From assembly GCF_007859855.1 (NCBI RefSeq), contig NZ_SJPK01000005.1, positions 225,429 to 289,428 of the forward strand: a DNA stretch of 64,000 nucleotides. Reading direction: 5' to 3'. Shown one piece after another: positions 18,687-27,720 of this stretch. Origin of the DNA: Allorhodopirellula solitaria. Its GTDB lineage: Bacteria > Planctomycetota > Planctomycetia > Pirellulales > Pirellulaceae. The first letter of the stretch is position 1. Each line of letters begins with the position of its first letter. The notes under the pieces were generated by a model. It was given only the letters and a program-made list of their open reading frames with translations, did not search any database and had not been told where the DNA came from. Made by a program: the position numbers and the translations under genes.

Positions 18687-19748
18687 CTAGTGCTCGGCTC
18701 CCATCCGCGAGGCGCCTGCGTCACGCAGTGCCTCGGCGACTGCACGATACTGAGTCGCGGGGACCTCTTGGCCGACGTCGGCGTGCTGATAGAGGAACTT
18801 GGCGAGCAGTTCTCGCTCGACAACGGCAATGCGGCTTTGAAATGCCGTACGGCAGATCTGCTGACCGAGCAATCCAGCCCCCTTCGCGACCATAACCGGA
18901 GAAGCCATGGTGGCGGGGTCGTAACGTATCGCGATCGCGAGCTCATGCGGAGTCTTGATGATGACATCGGCAGCCCGTACCTCGTTGGTGACCTGATCAA
19001 CGGCTAGCTGCCGCGACACCTCTCGGCGACGATCGGTGACCTTCGGGCCGCCCTCAAGCTCTTTCATCTCATCACGCAGCTCCTGATCCGTCATCATCAA
19101 GTCCTGTTCCAGCTGCCACTTTTGAAACATCCACTCGAGCAGCGCCAGCAGGAACAATGCCGATGCAATCCACAAGCACACGCCGAGCAATGTGTGGAAC
19201 ATGGCGGAGGCGATTTGCGGTACCGACATACTCGCCATGCCAACCACTCGGTTCTGGTGTGCCTGCAGGGCATAGTAGGCGACAGCGATGATCGCACCGA
19301 CTTTGACGGTACTAAAGAGCAATCGCATGAGCCCCCGGATCGAGAAGATTCGCTGTGCACCCGAGAGCGGGCTGATGTTGCTGAACTTCGGCATCAGTTT
19401 GTCGGGCGAAAGAATCAGGCCGACCTGCGAGACATTGATTGCGACTGCTCCGACCAGCATCAGCAATAGTATCGGGGTGGTCGCCAGACCGACCTGTCCC
19501 GCTAACCGCAGCAGCTCGTGAGTCGCGTCTTGCGCGGAATAAGCTTCTAAGCGTGTGTGAGAGAATGCAGACTTCATCCCATGAACGAGGATCGAGGCCG
19601 ATTGCCCACCGAAATAATAGATCGCGCCGATCGCCGCCAGCAACAGGGAGGCTGACGTCAGGTCCTGGCTCTTGGCTACCTGGCCCTGTTCGCGAGCCTG
19701 TTTCCGTTTCCGGTCGGTTGCTATGTGCTTCTTTTCGCCGTCGGACAT
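18687..19748 (-). CDS. flhB: Flagellar export gate protein FlhB, lacking the NPTH motif
   Basis: A 353-residue protein of the FlhB/YscU family. It has the basic N-terminus (KKHIATDRKRKQAREQGQVAKS), four membrane helices to about residue 215, then the cytoplasmic domain. FlhB proteins normally cut themselves between Asn and Pro of an NPTH tetrapeptide to switch export specificity. Here the aligned stretch is DVIIKTPHELAIAIRYD, that is T266-P-H-E in place of N-P-T-H, and the codons confirm it. The later PVMVAKGAGLLGQQI block is intact. The start is 3 bases after fliR. Cleavage is predicted to be lost; export may be regulated differently. Confidence 0.88.
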   Translation of the reverse strand: MSDGEKKHIATDRKRKQAREQGQVAKSQDLTSASLLLAAIGAIYYFGGQSASILVHGMKSAFSHTRLEAYSAQDATHELLRLAGQVGLATTPILLLMLVGAVAINVSQVGLILSPDKLMPKFSNISPLSGAQRIFSIRGLMRLLFSTVKVGAIIAVAYYALQAHQNRVVGMASMSVPQIASAMFHTLLGVCLWIASALFLLALLEWMFQKWQLEQDLMMTDQELRDEMKELEGGPKVTDRRREVSRQLAVDQVTNEVRAADVIIKTPHELAIAIRYDPATMASPVMVAKGAGLLGQQICRTAFQSRIAVVERELLAKFLYQHADVGQEVPATQYRAVAEALRDAGASRMGAEH

Positions 19749-19751
19749 CGC

Positions 19752-20543
19752 CTAGCCACCCTCCACCCAAACCGAGGATAAACGCTCGACGTTGGCGGCC
19801 AGATCGTCTTGAAAGATCCAAGCAACCGAGCCGATCGTCAGCGATGTCACCACCAACAGCGCCAGGGCGTTCACGCTCAGTCCAACCGCCAAGACGTTGA
19901 TCTGGGGCATCGTGCGGCTGATCAGTCCCGTCACCAAATTGCTCAGGAGCAGAGCCGCCACGATCGGAGCTGAGACACGCACACCCGATGCAAGCGCTCC
20001 GCTCATGCAGTCGATCACCGCTTGCAGCATGGTTTCGTGGAAAACCACATTGCCGGGAGGCATCTTGTCAAAACTCTCCAGGAGCAGGCTCAGCATCATG
20101 CGGTGTCCACCACTGAGCAACATCACCGCCGTGACCAGCATCCCCACCATCTTCGCTAACGCTGGCATGCTACTCTGAGTGGCTTCGTCCATCGACTCAC
20201 CTAACTGCATGCCACCGGTACCCGTGATCACTTCTCCGGCAAGCTGAATGCCGGTAATCACGATCTGCACCGTCGCCCCGATCAGCATGCCGATCATTGC
20301 CTCTTGGGCGACCACGATGGCCAATTCGACCAAATGATCGAAATCAGGCAGGCTCTGCATGGCTGGCCGCTCGGCAATGGTCGGTAACAAGAGCCCCGTC
20401 ATCGTCAGCGCTAACATCACGCGGACCCGGCGTGGGATCCCCACTCCGATCGCAGGCATCGCCATCAACATCGCACTCAAACGGGTGAGCACCAGCACAG
20501 CGACGACCATGTGCTCGACCAGCCACTCGACCAGGACATCCAT
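19752..20543 (-). CDS. fliR: Flagellar export gate protein FliR
   Basis: A 263-residue polytopic protein with about six membrane helices (for example VVAVLVLTRLSAMLMAMPAI and NVLAVGLSVNALALLVV). Family blocks are visible: IPRRVRVMLALTMTGLLLP, GIQLAGEVITGTGGMQLG and SRTMPQINVLAVG. It assembles with FliP and FliQ into the export gate of the flagellar type III apparatus. It starts 2 bases after fliQ and ends 3 bases before flhB, so the four genes form one operon. Confidence 0.93.
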   Translation of the reverse strand: MDVLVEWLVEHMVVAVLVLTRLSAMLMAMPAIGVGIPRRVRVMLALTMTGLLLPTIAERPAMQSLPDFDHLVELAIVVAQEAMIGMLIGATVQIVITGIQLAGEVITGTGGMQLGESMDEATQSSMPALAKMVGMLVTAVMLLSGGHRMMLSLLLESFDKMPPGNVVFHETMLQAVIDCMSGALASGVRVSAPIVAALLLSNLVTGLISRTMPQINVLAVGLSVNALALLVVTSLTIGSVAWIFQDDLAANVERLSSVWVEGG

Positions 20544-20545
20544 GC

Positions 20546-20812
20546 CTAAAGTCCGCCGGCGGTTTCAAAGACGCTCCGGGTGAACTCGATCATCCGAGTC
20601 ATGAGCCAAGGCATGCAAGCGACCAATACCGCCGCCATCGCTAAGAGCTTCGGAACAAAGGAAACCGTTTGATCCTGAATCTGCGTGAGCGCTTGAACGA
20701 GCCCGATGACCAGCCCCGCAGCCATGCCAACAAGCAGCAAGGGCGCCGCCAAAACAACAGCGGTCAGCAACGTTTCACGAATCAGATCAACAGCCGAAGA
20801 TGGTTCGAGCAT
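20546..20812 (-). CDS. fliQ: Flagellar export gate protein FliQ
   Basis: An 88-residue protein with two membrane helices (TVVLAAPLLLVGMAAGLVIG and KLLAMAAVLVACMPWLMTRM). They surround the conserved ALTQIQDQTVSFVPK segment that marks FliQ. The length is normal for the family. It lies 100 bases after fliP and directly before fliR. Confidence 0.92.
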   Translation of the reverse strand: MLEPSSAVDLIRETLLTAVVLAAPLLLVGMAAGLVIGLVQALTQIQDQTVSFVPKLLAMAAVLVACMPWLMTRMIEFTRSVFETAGGL

Positions 20813-20912
20813 ATCACGCAGGGTTCAGAGACAAGAGATAAAACACAACGAAGGACAAGTCTAAAAAGGGCCCGCCTCTGCTCAGGAAAGACGCCTGGCA
20901 GAAAACGAAGAG

Positions 20913-21902
20913 CTAAAACGTCCCGAAGCTGTTCATGAGCATTTCAACGACCAGACGCCAGCCATCAACGAGGACGAAAAGCAGCAGTTTGAAGGGGAGC
21001 GAAATCACTGCCGGTGGGAGCATCAACATGCCCATCGAAATCGTGACACTGGCGACGACGAGGTCCACGATCAAGAACGGCAAGTAAATCTGGAAGCCCA
21101 TCAAAAATGCTGTCTTGAGTTCGCTCAGAATGAACGCGGGCAGAAGCACGCGCATCGGCACATCCGAAAATGTGCTCGGCAGCGGCGCGTCGGCATCCAT
21201 GTAACTGTAAAACAAGTGCACATCATCGTGATTGCCAGCGGTGTCGATCTGCCGAGACATGAACTCACGAACGGGGATCGAGCCAGCCTCGTAGGCGTCG
21301 ACCAATGACATGTCGATCTCGGGATCGGTGTAAGGTGCGACGGCGTCATCGTAAACGCGGGTCCAAACCGGGGTCATGACAAATAGTGTCATGAACAAGG
21401 CGACGCTCGTCATGACTTGTGTGGGAGGCAGCGACTGCAGCCCGATGGCTTGTCGCAGCAACCCCAGGACGACGATGATCCGCACGTAACAGGTGGTCAT
21501 CAGCAACACCGCAGGTGCGAGCGAGAGCACCGCTAACAACAACATCGATTGCAGGCTGCCGGAAAGCCCTTCAGGGCTGGTCCAGTTTTCAGGGCCGCCA
21601 TGGAGAAAATCCAACGGTCCGTGGTTCAGCTCAGAGCTTGCTCGATCGGAACTCTCACTAACCGAATCCACCCGATCCGAGCCTCCGCCGGCTGAAAGAT
21701 TCGCTTCGCTCAGCAGTGACGACGCGATTCGGTCTCCCGCACCGACGCGAACGGGCGCAGGTACTTCCACTCGTGCAACTGCAAAGCGTTGCGACTGAGT
21801 CACCGTGGATTCTGCCCACGATGCGACTGGCATCAGGCCCATCGCAATCCACAGCGTAGCGGCGCCGAGGGCGAGAATGCGGCAGGCGGGAGCGATGAAC
21901 AC
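20913..21902 (-). CDS. fliP: Flagellar export gate protein FliP with long N-terminal region
   Basis: A 329-residue protein with a GTG start. It has a signal peptide (LALGAATLWIAMGLMPVASWA), then about 80 polar residues rich in Ser, Glu and Asp, then the FliP core from about residue 115. Core landmarks are RIIVVLGLLRQAIGLQSLPP, VMTSVALFMTLFVMTPVW, FILSELKTAFLMGFQIYLPF and SMGMLMLPPAVISLPFKLLL. The polar spacer after the signal is longer than in most FliP proteins. It is the first gene of fliP-fliQ-fliR-flhB. Confidence 0.9.
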   Translation of the reverse strand: MFIAPACRILALGAATLWIAMGLMPVASWAESTVTQSQRFAVARVEVPAPVRVGAGDRIASSLLSEANLSAGGGSDRVDSVSESSDRASSELNHGPLDFLHGGPENWTSPEGLSGSLQSMLLLAVLSLAPAVLLMTTCYVRIIVVLGLLRQAIGLQSLPPTQVMTSVALFMTLFVMTPVWTRVYDDAVAPYTDPEIDMSLVDAYEAGSIPVREFMSRQIDTAGNHDDVHLFYSYMDADAPLPSTFSDVPMRVLLPAFILSELKTAFLMGFQIYLPFLIVDLVVASVTISMGMLMLPPAVISLPFKLLLFVLVDGWRLVVEMLMNSFGTF

Positions 21903-22303
21903 GGAGCGGATACCGTCGAGAGAGGACGCTGAATCAAGCGAAGTTCTCGAACTTTAGGAAAATTTGACCTTTTGGCGAAAGATCTGTTCTGCCGGATTGA
22001 AATCGCCCATTCGATGCGATGCCCATCCCAATCACCCCCTCGCGTAGCATGCCGGGCCATTGCCTCTACAGGGGTTGACAAAGCCTCTATCCAGTAAAAA
22101 GTCCAGCAAAAACAGCGATTTTCTATCGACTCACTCCGCACGCCCAAACTACTATCGGTTCATTATGGAACGCTACAGCCTCCTAAAGAGCGTGCAACCC
22201 CCCTTATATCTGAGCGGGAAACGATTAGAGGTTGTTCGCATTTTAGATGCGGTGACGCGCATCGCTGTTTTAGGATTTCATACTATTTACTGGGACTGGG
22301 AAA
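21903..22303. other. 400-base divergent intergenic region
   Basis: This separates fliP (minus) from the DUF1559 gene (plus) and should hold both promoters. I see no clear promoter consensus, no RNA gene and no copy of the dispersed repeats. The base composition is lower in GC than the flanking genes around 22140-22300. Confidence 0.4.
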
Positions 22304-23560
22304 ATGATTCGAACGAAACATCTTCGTCACGCTCGAGCCGGCTTCACGCTGGTCGAGCTGTTGGTCGTCATCGCCATTATCGGTGTGTTGGTAGGTCTCT
22401 TGTTACCAGCCGTGCAGGCAGCTCGAGAAGCTGCCCGGCGGATGAGCTGCAGTAACAACGTCAAGCAATTGGGGTTGTCGATTCACAATTATCACGACGC
22501 ATTCAAACAACTGCCAATGCAGCAGTCTGGACCTGTTACTGGGAACATCCCGACGTGGGGAAATTCGCAGGGCAATGCCACCTGCCAGATGGGCAACAGC
22601 TGGCTCATTTCGGTCACGCCCTTCATCGAGCAGCAAGCGATCTGGCAGATGATCTCCAACCCCTTCAGTGACGGCAGCGGGTTCACCTGGGGCGCGTTCG
22701 GCCCAGCACCCGACAGTGATCAGGGTGACAACTACACACCCTGGATCACTGAATTAGCAGCGTTTCGATGCCCAAGTGACCCGGGAAAAGGCTTGCCAGC
22801 CCGCGGGCGCACCAACTACGCGGCCTGCTCCGGTGATGCTTGGTGGTCTGCACCTTGGAACAACGACACGTCGATGACCTATGGGCCGTGGCAATGGGAC
22901 CAGGTTGGCTATCAAGAGAACAGCGGCTGGGCACAGCGTGCCAATGAATCGCACCGAGGTGTGTTTCGCAACCGCCAAGACGTTCGGTTCCGCGATGTTC
23001 TCGACGGGACCTCCAACACGATCATGATCGGCGAAATCGCAACAGACATGGGCGACAACGATCGACGGACCAACGCACTCAATGCTGTCGAATGCAACTC
23101 AGACGTCGATTATGCCATGCAATTTGGTGATCCAGAACGCCCCCAGTTTTGGAACATGGCAACTGTTCCTGATGTGTCGATCAGCCCCACGGTTGGATGG
23201 ACGGCCCGCTATGGCCGCGGGTTCCGCTGGCACAGCGGCTTTGAAGCCAACAGTGGCTTCAAGACGATACTTCCTCCCAACAAACCCAGCTGCGCATTCA
23301 ATGCAGGTGACTGGTTCCCCGATGTCCATGGTGGCAACTTCACCGCCAGCAGTCGCCACCAAGGTGGTGCGCATGTTTGCATGGTCGACGGGGCAGTAAA
23401 GTTCATCACCGATTCGATCGATTCGGGGAACATGCAGGCGGAACAGGTCAGTAGTAACGCCACGATGACAAGTTCACAGCCCGGTAGTGCCAGTCCGTTT
23501 GGTGTATGGGGAGCGTTGGGTACAGCGGCCTCGCGAGAAGTAATCGCCACCGATTTCTAG
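22304..23560 (+). CDS. DUF1559 prepilin-like secreted protein
   Basis: A 418-residue protein with a type IV prepilin-like leader: a basic 13-residue start, then the cleavage site G13|F14 with Glu at position 18 (GFTLVELLVVIAII). A long hydrophobic helix runs into LPAVQAAREAARRMSC. The rest is the DUF1559 domain (SCSNNVKQLGLSIHNYHD, PSDPGKG, VLDGTSNTIMIGE, GAHVCMVDGAVKFIT). The family is greatly expanded in planctomycetes and is a strong taxonomic hint. The proteins are thought to be pseudopilin-like surface proteins; individual roles are unknown. GGGAAA precedes the ATG. A small lipoprotein follows, as is common. Confidence 0.95.
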   Translation: MIRTKHLRHARAGFTLVELLVVIAIIGVLVGLLLPAVQAAREAARRMSCSNNVKQLGLSIHNYHDAFKQLPMQQSGPVTGNIPTWGNSQGNATCQMGNSWLISVTPFIEQQAIWQMISNPFSDGSGFTWGAFGPAPDSDQGDNYTPWITELAAFRCPSDPGKGLPARGRTNYAACSGDAWWSAPWNNDTSMTYGPWQWDQVGYQENSGWAQRANESHRGVFRNRQDVRFRDVLDGTSNTIMIGEIATDMGDNDRRTNALNAVECNSDVDYAMQFGDPERPQFWNMATVPDVSISPTVGWTARYGRGFRWHSGFEANSGFKTILPPNKPSCAFNAGDWFPDVHGGNFTASSRHQGGAHVCMVDGAVKFITDSIDSGNMQAEQVSSNATMTSSQPGSASPFGVWGALGTAASREVIATDF

Positions 23561-23608
23561 ACGGCCCAAACGGGTCGATTGGACCCACGCCTCCGAAATT
23601 TCGCTGCT

Positions 23609-23631
23609 CGGGCTCTCTGGTCGAGAGCCCG
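23609..23631. other. 8-bp hairpin between DUF1559 gene and lipoprotein gene
   Basis: CGGGCTCT and AGAGCCCG pair around a 7-base loop, about 50 bases past the DUF1559 stop. Without a T-tract it may be a weak terminator or a processing or stability element between the two co-oriented genes. Confidence 0.4.
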
Positions 23632-23666
23632 GGCACTCCCCCCAATTCTTTGATTGAGCTTCTACG

Positions 23667-23858
23667 ATGATGATGAAACGTATTCTGTTGAGCTGTTGCC
23701 TGTTGCCCGCCTGCGCCCTCGTTGGCTGCGATTCGGACGGAACCAGCATTGTGGTGGACAAGGAGGAAGCCAAAAAGTACCACGTCCCCGAAGGTGCCAT
23801 GGAAGCCGCCATGAAAGAGGCGGAAGAAAGTGCCAAGAAGTCTCGTGGCAAAAGATAG
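23667..23858 (+). CDS. Small lipoprotein next to DUF1559 gene
   Basis: A 63-residue protein with a lipoprotein signal peptide and lipobox ALVGC (Cys21). The mature part is about 42 residues, charged and helical, ending in a basic tail (ESAKKSRGKR). Start choice among the first three Met codons is uncertain. Tiny lipoproteins of this kind usually follow DUF1559 genes in planctomycetes. A shared envelope role is inferred from that pairing. Confidence 0.75.
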   Translation: MMMKRILLSCCLLPACALVGCDSDGTSIVVDKEEAKKYHVPEGAMEAAMKEAEESAKKSRGKR

Positions 23859-24035
23859 AGGCCCCTGAATGGCGCAAATGCGATAACTCGAATACCTCCG
23901 ACGCAGTCCTGCGCCGGACAGGCTCCTCGCAGGCAAATCGCCGAGCCAAGACTAGCATTGCGCCGCAGCTTGGTTCTCGGGTAGAAAGCAGTTCGTGAAT
24001 CCACTTCCGAACTTGCCAGGATCAAGGAAGGTCCC

Positions 24036-24971
24036 GTGTCGAACCGAAAAATCTACCATATCAAGCTGACTGCGGATGAACGCGAAGCCTTTGCCGAAGT
24101 CGCAAAAGGGAAGCGTGGAAAACTGAACATCGCTGCCTGGAAAGTGCAGCGAGCCACAGCAATGCTCAAGTGCGATGAGAGCGAATGCGGCCCGGCTTGG
24201 TCAGACCAGAAGATTGCCGAAGCAGTCGGAACGACAACCCGATCAATCGAGAACTGGCGAAAGCAGGCCGCTCTGCGAGGCCCGACGAGCTTGCTCGAAA
24301 GAAAACAACGCGAGATGCCGCCGACGCCCGCGATACTCGATGGTCAAAAAGAAGCTCAGTTGACCAAGCTCGCTTGTTCCACGCCGCCCGATGGTCGATC
24401 CCGATGGACTCTTCAATTGCTTGCCGACAAATTGGTTGAGCTTGAGGTGGTCGAGTCGATCTCGGCGGATACGGTGGGCCGTGTCCAAAAAAAACGAGTT
24501 GAAGCCTTGGCTTAGGTCCATGTGGTGCATTCCACCGCAGCAGGATGCGGCATTCGTCGCGGCGATGAACAGGTTTTGGCCGTCTATCATCGTCCCTAAG
24601 ATCCGCTCTATCCGGTTGTGAACATGGACGAGCAATCGATTCAGCTGATCTCTGACTCGCGTCCGTCGTTGCCGATGCGACCTGGAAGTTGTGAAAAAAT
24701 TGACTACGAATATGTCCGCGAAGGGATGTGTAACGCGTTCATGTTCGTCGAACCGCTGGGCGGTTGGCGCGAAGTTCATGTCAGCACGACAAAAAAGGCG
24801 ATCGATTGGGCGGGCTACGTTCAGTGGCTCGTGGATCACCCTCGCTACAAAAACGCAAAGAGAATCACTTTGGTGTGTGACAACTTAAACACGCACTGGG
24901 CCGGATCGCTCTATGCGGCCTTCGCCGCCGACGAAGCGTTTCGCATCCTGAACCGAATTGAGCTGCGATAG
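24036..24971 (+). pseudogene. Broken IS630-type transposase
   Basis: The first 155 or so codons encode the helix-turn-helix half of an IS630-family transposase (KIAEAVGTTTRSIENWRKQA). At the A8 run near 24487 the true continuation NELKPWLRSMWCIPPQQ is in another frame. At about 24565 a lost base shifts it back (VLAVYHRP), and an in-frame TAA follows before DPLYPVVNMDEQS. The DDE-domain part continues to VCDNLNTH and then stops early at RIELR, before the last catalytic region. The A-run shift could be programmed as in some IS630 elements, but the other lesions show decay. It ends 4 bases from fabF; no terminal inverted repeats were identified. Confidence 0.85.
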
Positions 24972-24975
24972 AATA

Positions 24976-26256
24976 CTAGATTCGCCCGAGCACCACGCAG
25001 GCATTGTGTCCGCCGAAACCGAAACTATTGCTCATCGCGACGTCGACCTTTTGATCGCGTGCTTTGAGGGGCACATAGTCGAGGTCGCAGGCGGGGTCCG
25101 GTGACTCGAGATTGATCGTCGGTGCAATCGTATCGGTCTCGATCGTCTTGCAGAGAATCACCGCTTCGATACCGCCACTGGCACCGAGCGAGTGCCCCAG
25201 AGCACCCTTGGTGCTGCTGATCGCTACCTTGTTGGCGTGCTCGCCAAGGACGGCCTTGATCGCTTGCGTTTCCGCCTTATCGCCCAGCGGCGTGCTGGTG
25301 CCGTGCGCGTTGATGTAGTCGATTTGCTCGACGTTCCGCCCCGAATCGGCGATGGCCAATCTCATGGCGTTGGCCGCTCCCGATCCCTCGGGGTCCGGTG
25401 CGGTGATGTGCCCGGCATCGCTCGTCGTTCCATAGCCGAGGACCTCAGCATAGATCTTCGCGCCGCGTGCCTTGGCCTGCTCGTACTCTTCGAAGATCAG
25501 CAATCCTGCACCTTCGGCGAGCACAAATCCGTCACGGCCAGTGTCGAAGGGACGACTCGCTCGCTCGGGTTCGTCATTGCGGGTCGAGAGCGCCTTCATG
25601 TTTTGAAATGCGGCCAAGCCCATGCGGGTGATCGCCGCTTCGCAGCCACCGGTAACGACGACATCGGTTTCGCCGCTGCGGATACTGCGGACGGCATCGC
25701 CCATCGCGTTGGTCGCACTGGCACAGGCCGTGGCGACGGCGTAGTTAGGGCCTTTGAGTCCGTACCGGATCGATAGATTGCCGCCGGCGGCGTTGAGCAT
25801 CATCTTGGGTACAGTGAACGGACTGACCCGGTCGGGACCCTTGCTGAGCATCCGCTCAATCTGATCCTCGATCTCGTTCAGACCGCCAATCCCCGAACCG
25901 AGGATAACGCCACAGCGCGCCGGATCGAGACTGGCGAAGTCGATCCCGCTGTCAGCAACGGCTTGGCCGCCCGCATGAACGGCGAACTGAGTGAACCGAT
26001 CGAGTCGCTTCGCCTCTTTCGGGACAACATACTGCGAGACATCAAAATCGGGGATGTCACCACCAAAGTGAACCTTGTAGCGGCTCGTGTCCATAATCGA
26101 GAGCGGATGGATGCCGCTGGCGCCAGCCGTCAGCCGATCCCAGAAAGTCGTCACGTCACTGGCGAGTGAAGTGACCACACCCACCCCGGTAATCACGACT
26201 CGGCGCGGACTTCCATCGCTGGGAACAAATTGAAAGGGTTCCGTTGAAACCGTCAT
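24976..26256 (-). CDS. fabF: 3-oxoacyl-ACP synthase II
   Basis: A 426-residue condensing enzyme that extends acyl-ACP with malonyl-ACP in fatty acid synthesis. The catalytic triad is Cys178 (TACASA), His318 (NAHGTSTP) and His417 (FGFGGHN), with Lys350 in TKGALGH. The length fits FabF once a 16-residue N-terminal extension before RRVVITGVG is allowed for. It is the last gene of the minus-strand fatty acid cluster, 112 bases after acpP. Confidence 0.96.
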   Translation of the reverse strand: MTVSTEPFQFVPSDGSPRRVVITGVGVVTSLASDVTTFWDRLTAGASGIHPLSIMDTSRYKVHFGGDIPDFDVSQYVVPKEAKRLDRFTQFAVHAGGQAVADSGIDFASLDPARCGVILGSGIGGLNEIEDQIERMLSKGPDRVSPFTVPKMMLNAAGGNLSIRYGLKGPNYAVATACASATNAMGDAVRSIRSGETDVVVTGGCEAAITRMGLAAFQNMKALSTRNDEPERASRPFDTGRDGFVLAEGAGLLIFEEYEQAKARGAKIYAEVLGYGTTSDAGHITAPDPEGSGAANAMRLAIADSGRNVEQIDYINAHGTSTPLGDKAETQAIKAVLGEHANKVAISSTKGALGHSLGASGGIEAVILCKTIETDTIAPTINLESPDPACDLDYVPLKARDQKVDVAMSNSFGFGGHNACVVLGRI

Positions 26257-26368
26257 GTGTGAGCCGGAGTGTCGATCGCTATTTGGTCAACCAACCACTC
26301 GGGGTAATCAGGAACCCTGAGTGGTTGATGTTTAGAAAGAATAAAGAGAATGGAAAGCGGGCAGCGTG

Positions 26369-26614
26369 TTACGCGTCCTCGCCCTTCTCCTTCTCGATGA
26401 AATCAACAGCTTCGCCGACCTTCTGGATCTTTTCAGCCGAGTCGTCGGGGATGCTGATGTCGAATTCTTCTTCGAGTTCCATTACGAGCTCAACGGTGTC
26501 GAGCGAGTCGGCACCGAGATCGTTGACAAAGGATGTCTCGCGTGTGATTTTGTCTTTGTCAACACCGAGTTGTTCGGACACAATGTCGATAACGCGTTCT
26601 TCGATAGACGCCAC
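26369..26614 (-). CDS. acpP: Acyl carrier protein
   Basis: An 81-residue acidic protein. Ser37 in [10 protein letters not shown] is the 4'-phosphopantetheine attachment site. The start codon is GTG (GTGGCGTCT). It carries growing acyl chains for the fab enzymes encoded on either side. About 280 bases separate it from fabG, room for its own promoter, as is common for this very abundant protein. Confidence 0.96.
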   Translation of the reverse strand: MASIEERVIDIVSEQLGVDKDKITRETSFVNDLGADSLDTVELVMELEEEFDISIPDDSAEKIQKVGEAVDFIEKEKGEDA

Positions 26615-26892
26615 GGGCGTAACTCCAAGTTTGGATGGGATTGGGGACAGGTGATTGGGAAATCAAAAATGGTTGGGAAACGCCAGAACGGAATTGGCTT
26701 GATCGCTTGCCGGTGAGGCCGGGAGGCCCGGACCTGAGCATCCCGCAAAGCGAATACCGCCGAGACTTTCTTCTCGCGGGGCCGTGAAGATAGGGGAAAC
26801 GGCTAAAACCCGTCAATATCCCGTTGATTTTTCAGTGGGCTGGATTAAGTGGGTGGCCGATCGACAGGATCGGCCTGCTAAGCCTCGCAACG

Positions 26893-27651
26893 CTAACCGA
26901 CCATCCCACCGTCGACGACGATGGTTTGGCCCGAGATATAGCTGGCATCTTTACTAGCGAGGAACAGAACCGCTGCGGCGACATCTTCTGGCGTGCCGAC
27001 TCGCTTGGCGGGGATTCGCTTCTTGACCTCTTCCAACACGACTTCGCCGAGCTCGGCGGTCATCTCGCTGGCGATGAAACCAGGCGCGACCGCGTTGACG
27101 GTCACCCCGCGTGCGATCAGCTCCTTGCTCATCGTCCGCGTCATGCCGATCATCCCCGCCTTGCTGGCCGAGTAGTTGGCTTGACCGGGGTTACCGATCA
27201 AACCCGAGATGCTAGCCATGTTGATGATCCGCCCGTATTTCTTGCGACGCATCACGCCCGCGGCAGCGCGACAACAGACGAAGCAGCTCGTCAGATTGGT
27301 CGCGATCACCGAGTCCCACTCCTCATCGGACATGCCCCGCATCAACTTGTCGCGGGTGATCCCAGCGTTATTGATCAGGATATCGAGACGACCATGCTTC
27401 TTGTTGGTTTGCTCGATCGCCTCAGCTGCCGCGGCGCGATCGGTCACGTCGCACGGCAAGGCTTCGCCCTGACCGCCAGCAGCTTCGATCTCAGCGACAG
27501 TCTGGGCTAGCTTCTCGGCATTGCGGGCGACGCACACAACATGGGCGCCGTTTTGGGCGAGCGCCACCGCCACGGCTCGACCTAGCCCCTGGCTGGCGCC
27601 GGTAACGATCGCGACTTGGTCCTTGAGGTCAACCGAGAGGGATAAATTCAT
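26893..27651 (-). CDS. fabG: 3-oxoacyl-ACP reductase
   Basis: A 252-residue short-chain dehydrogenase. The nucleotide-binding loop is TGASQGLG (17-24), with NNAG at 94-97, and the catalytic tetrad is Asn119, Ser147, Tyr160 and Lys164 (YSASK). It reduces 3-oxoacyl-ACP with NADPH. The context between fabD and acpP makes FabG far more likely than another reductase of the superfamily. Confidence 0.95.
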   Translation of the reverse strand: MNLSLSVDLKDQVAIVTGASQGLGRAVAVALAQNGAHVVCVARNAEKLAQTVAEIEAAGGQGEALPCDVTDRAAAAEAIEQTNKKHGRLDILINNAGITRDKLMRGMSDEEWDSVIATNLTSCFVCCRAAAGVMRRKKYGRIINMASISGLIGNPGQANYSASKAGMIGMTRTMSKELIARGVTVNAVAPGFIASEMTAELGEVVLEEVKKRIPAKRVGTPEDVAAAVLFLASKDASYISGQTIVVDGGMVG

Positions 27652-27720
27652 GGGTAGCCAATTGCTATAAAAAAGGAGAGGTGGCTCAGGGAGCGTGGGG
27701 AAAGGGAGGCACTGACGGCC

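Noticed and set aside
21903-22303. Structured RNA between fliP and the DUF1559 gene
   Set aside because: No recognised RNA motif or convincing long-range pairing was found by eye.
24618-24971. Separate gene for the C-terminal transposase part
   Set aside because: It joins in sequence with the upstream frames as one broken IS630 transposase.
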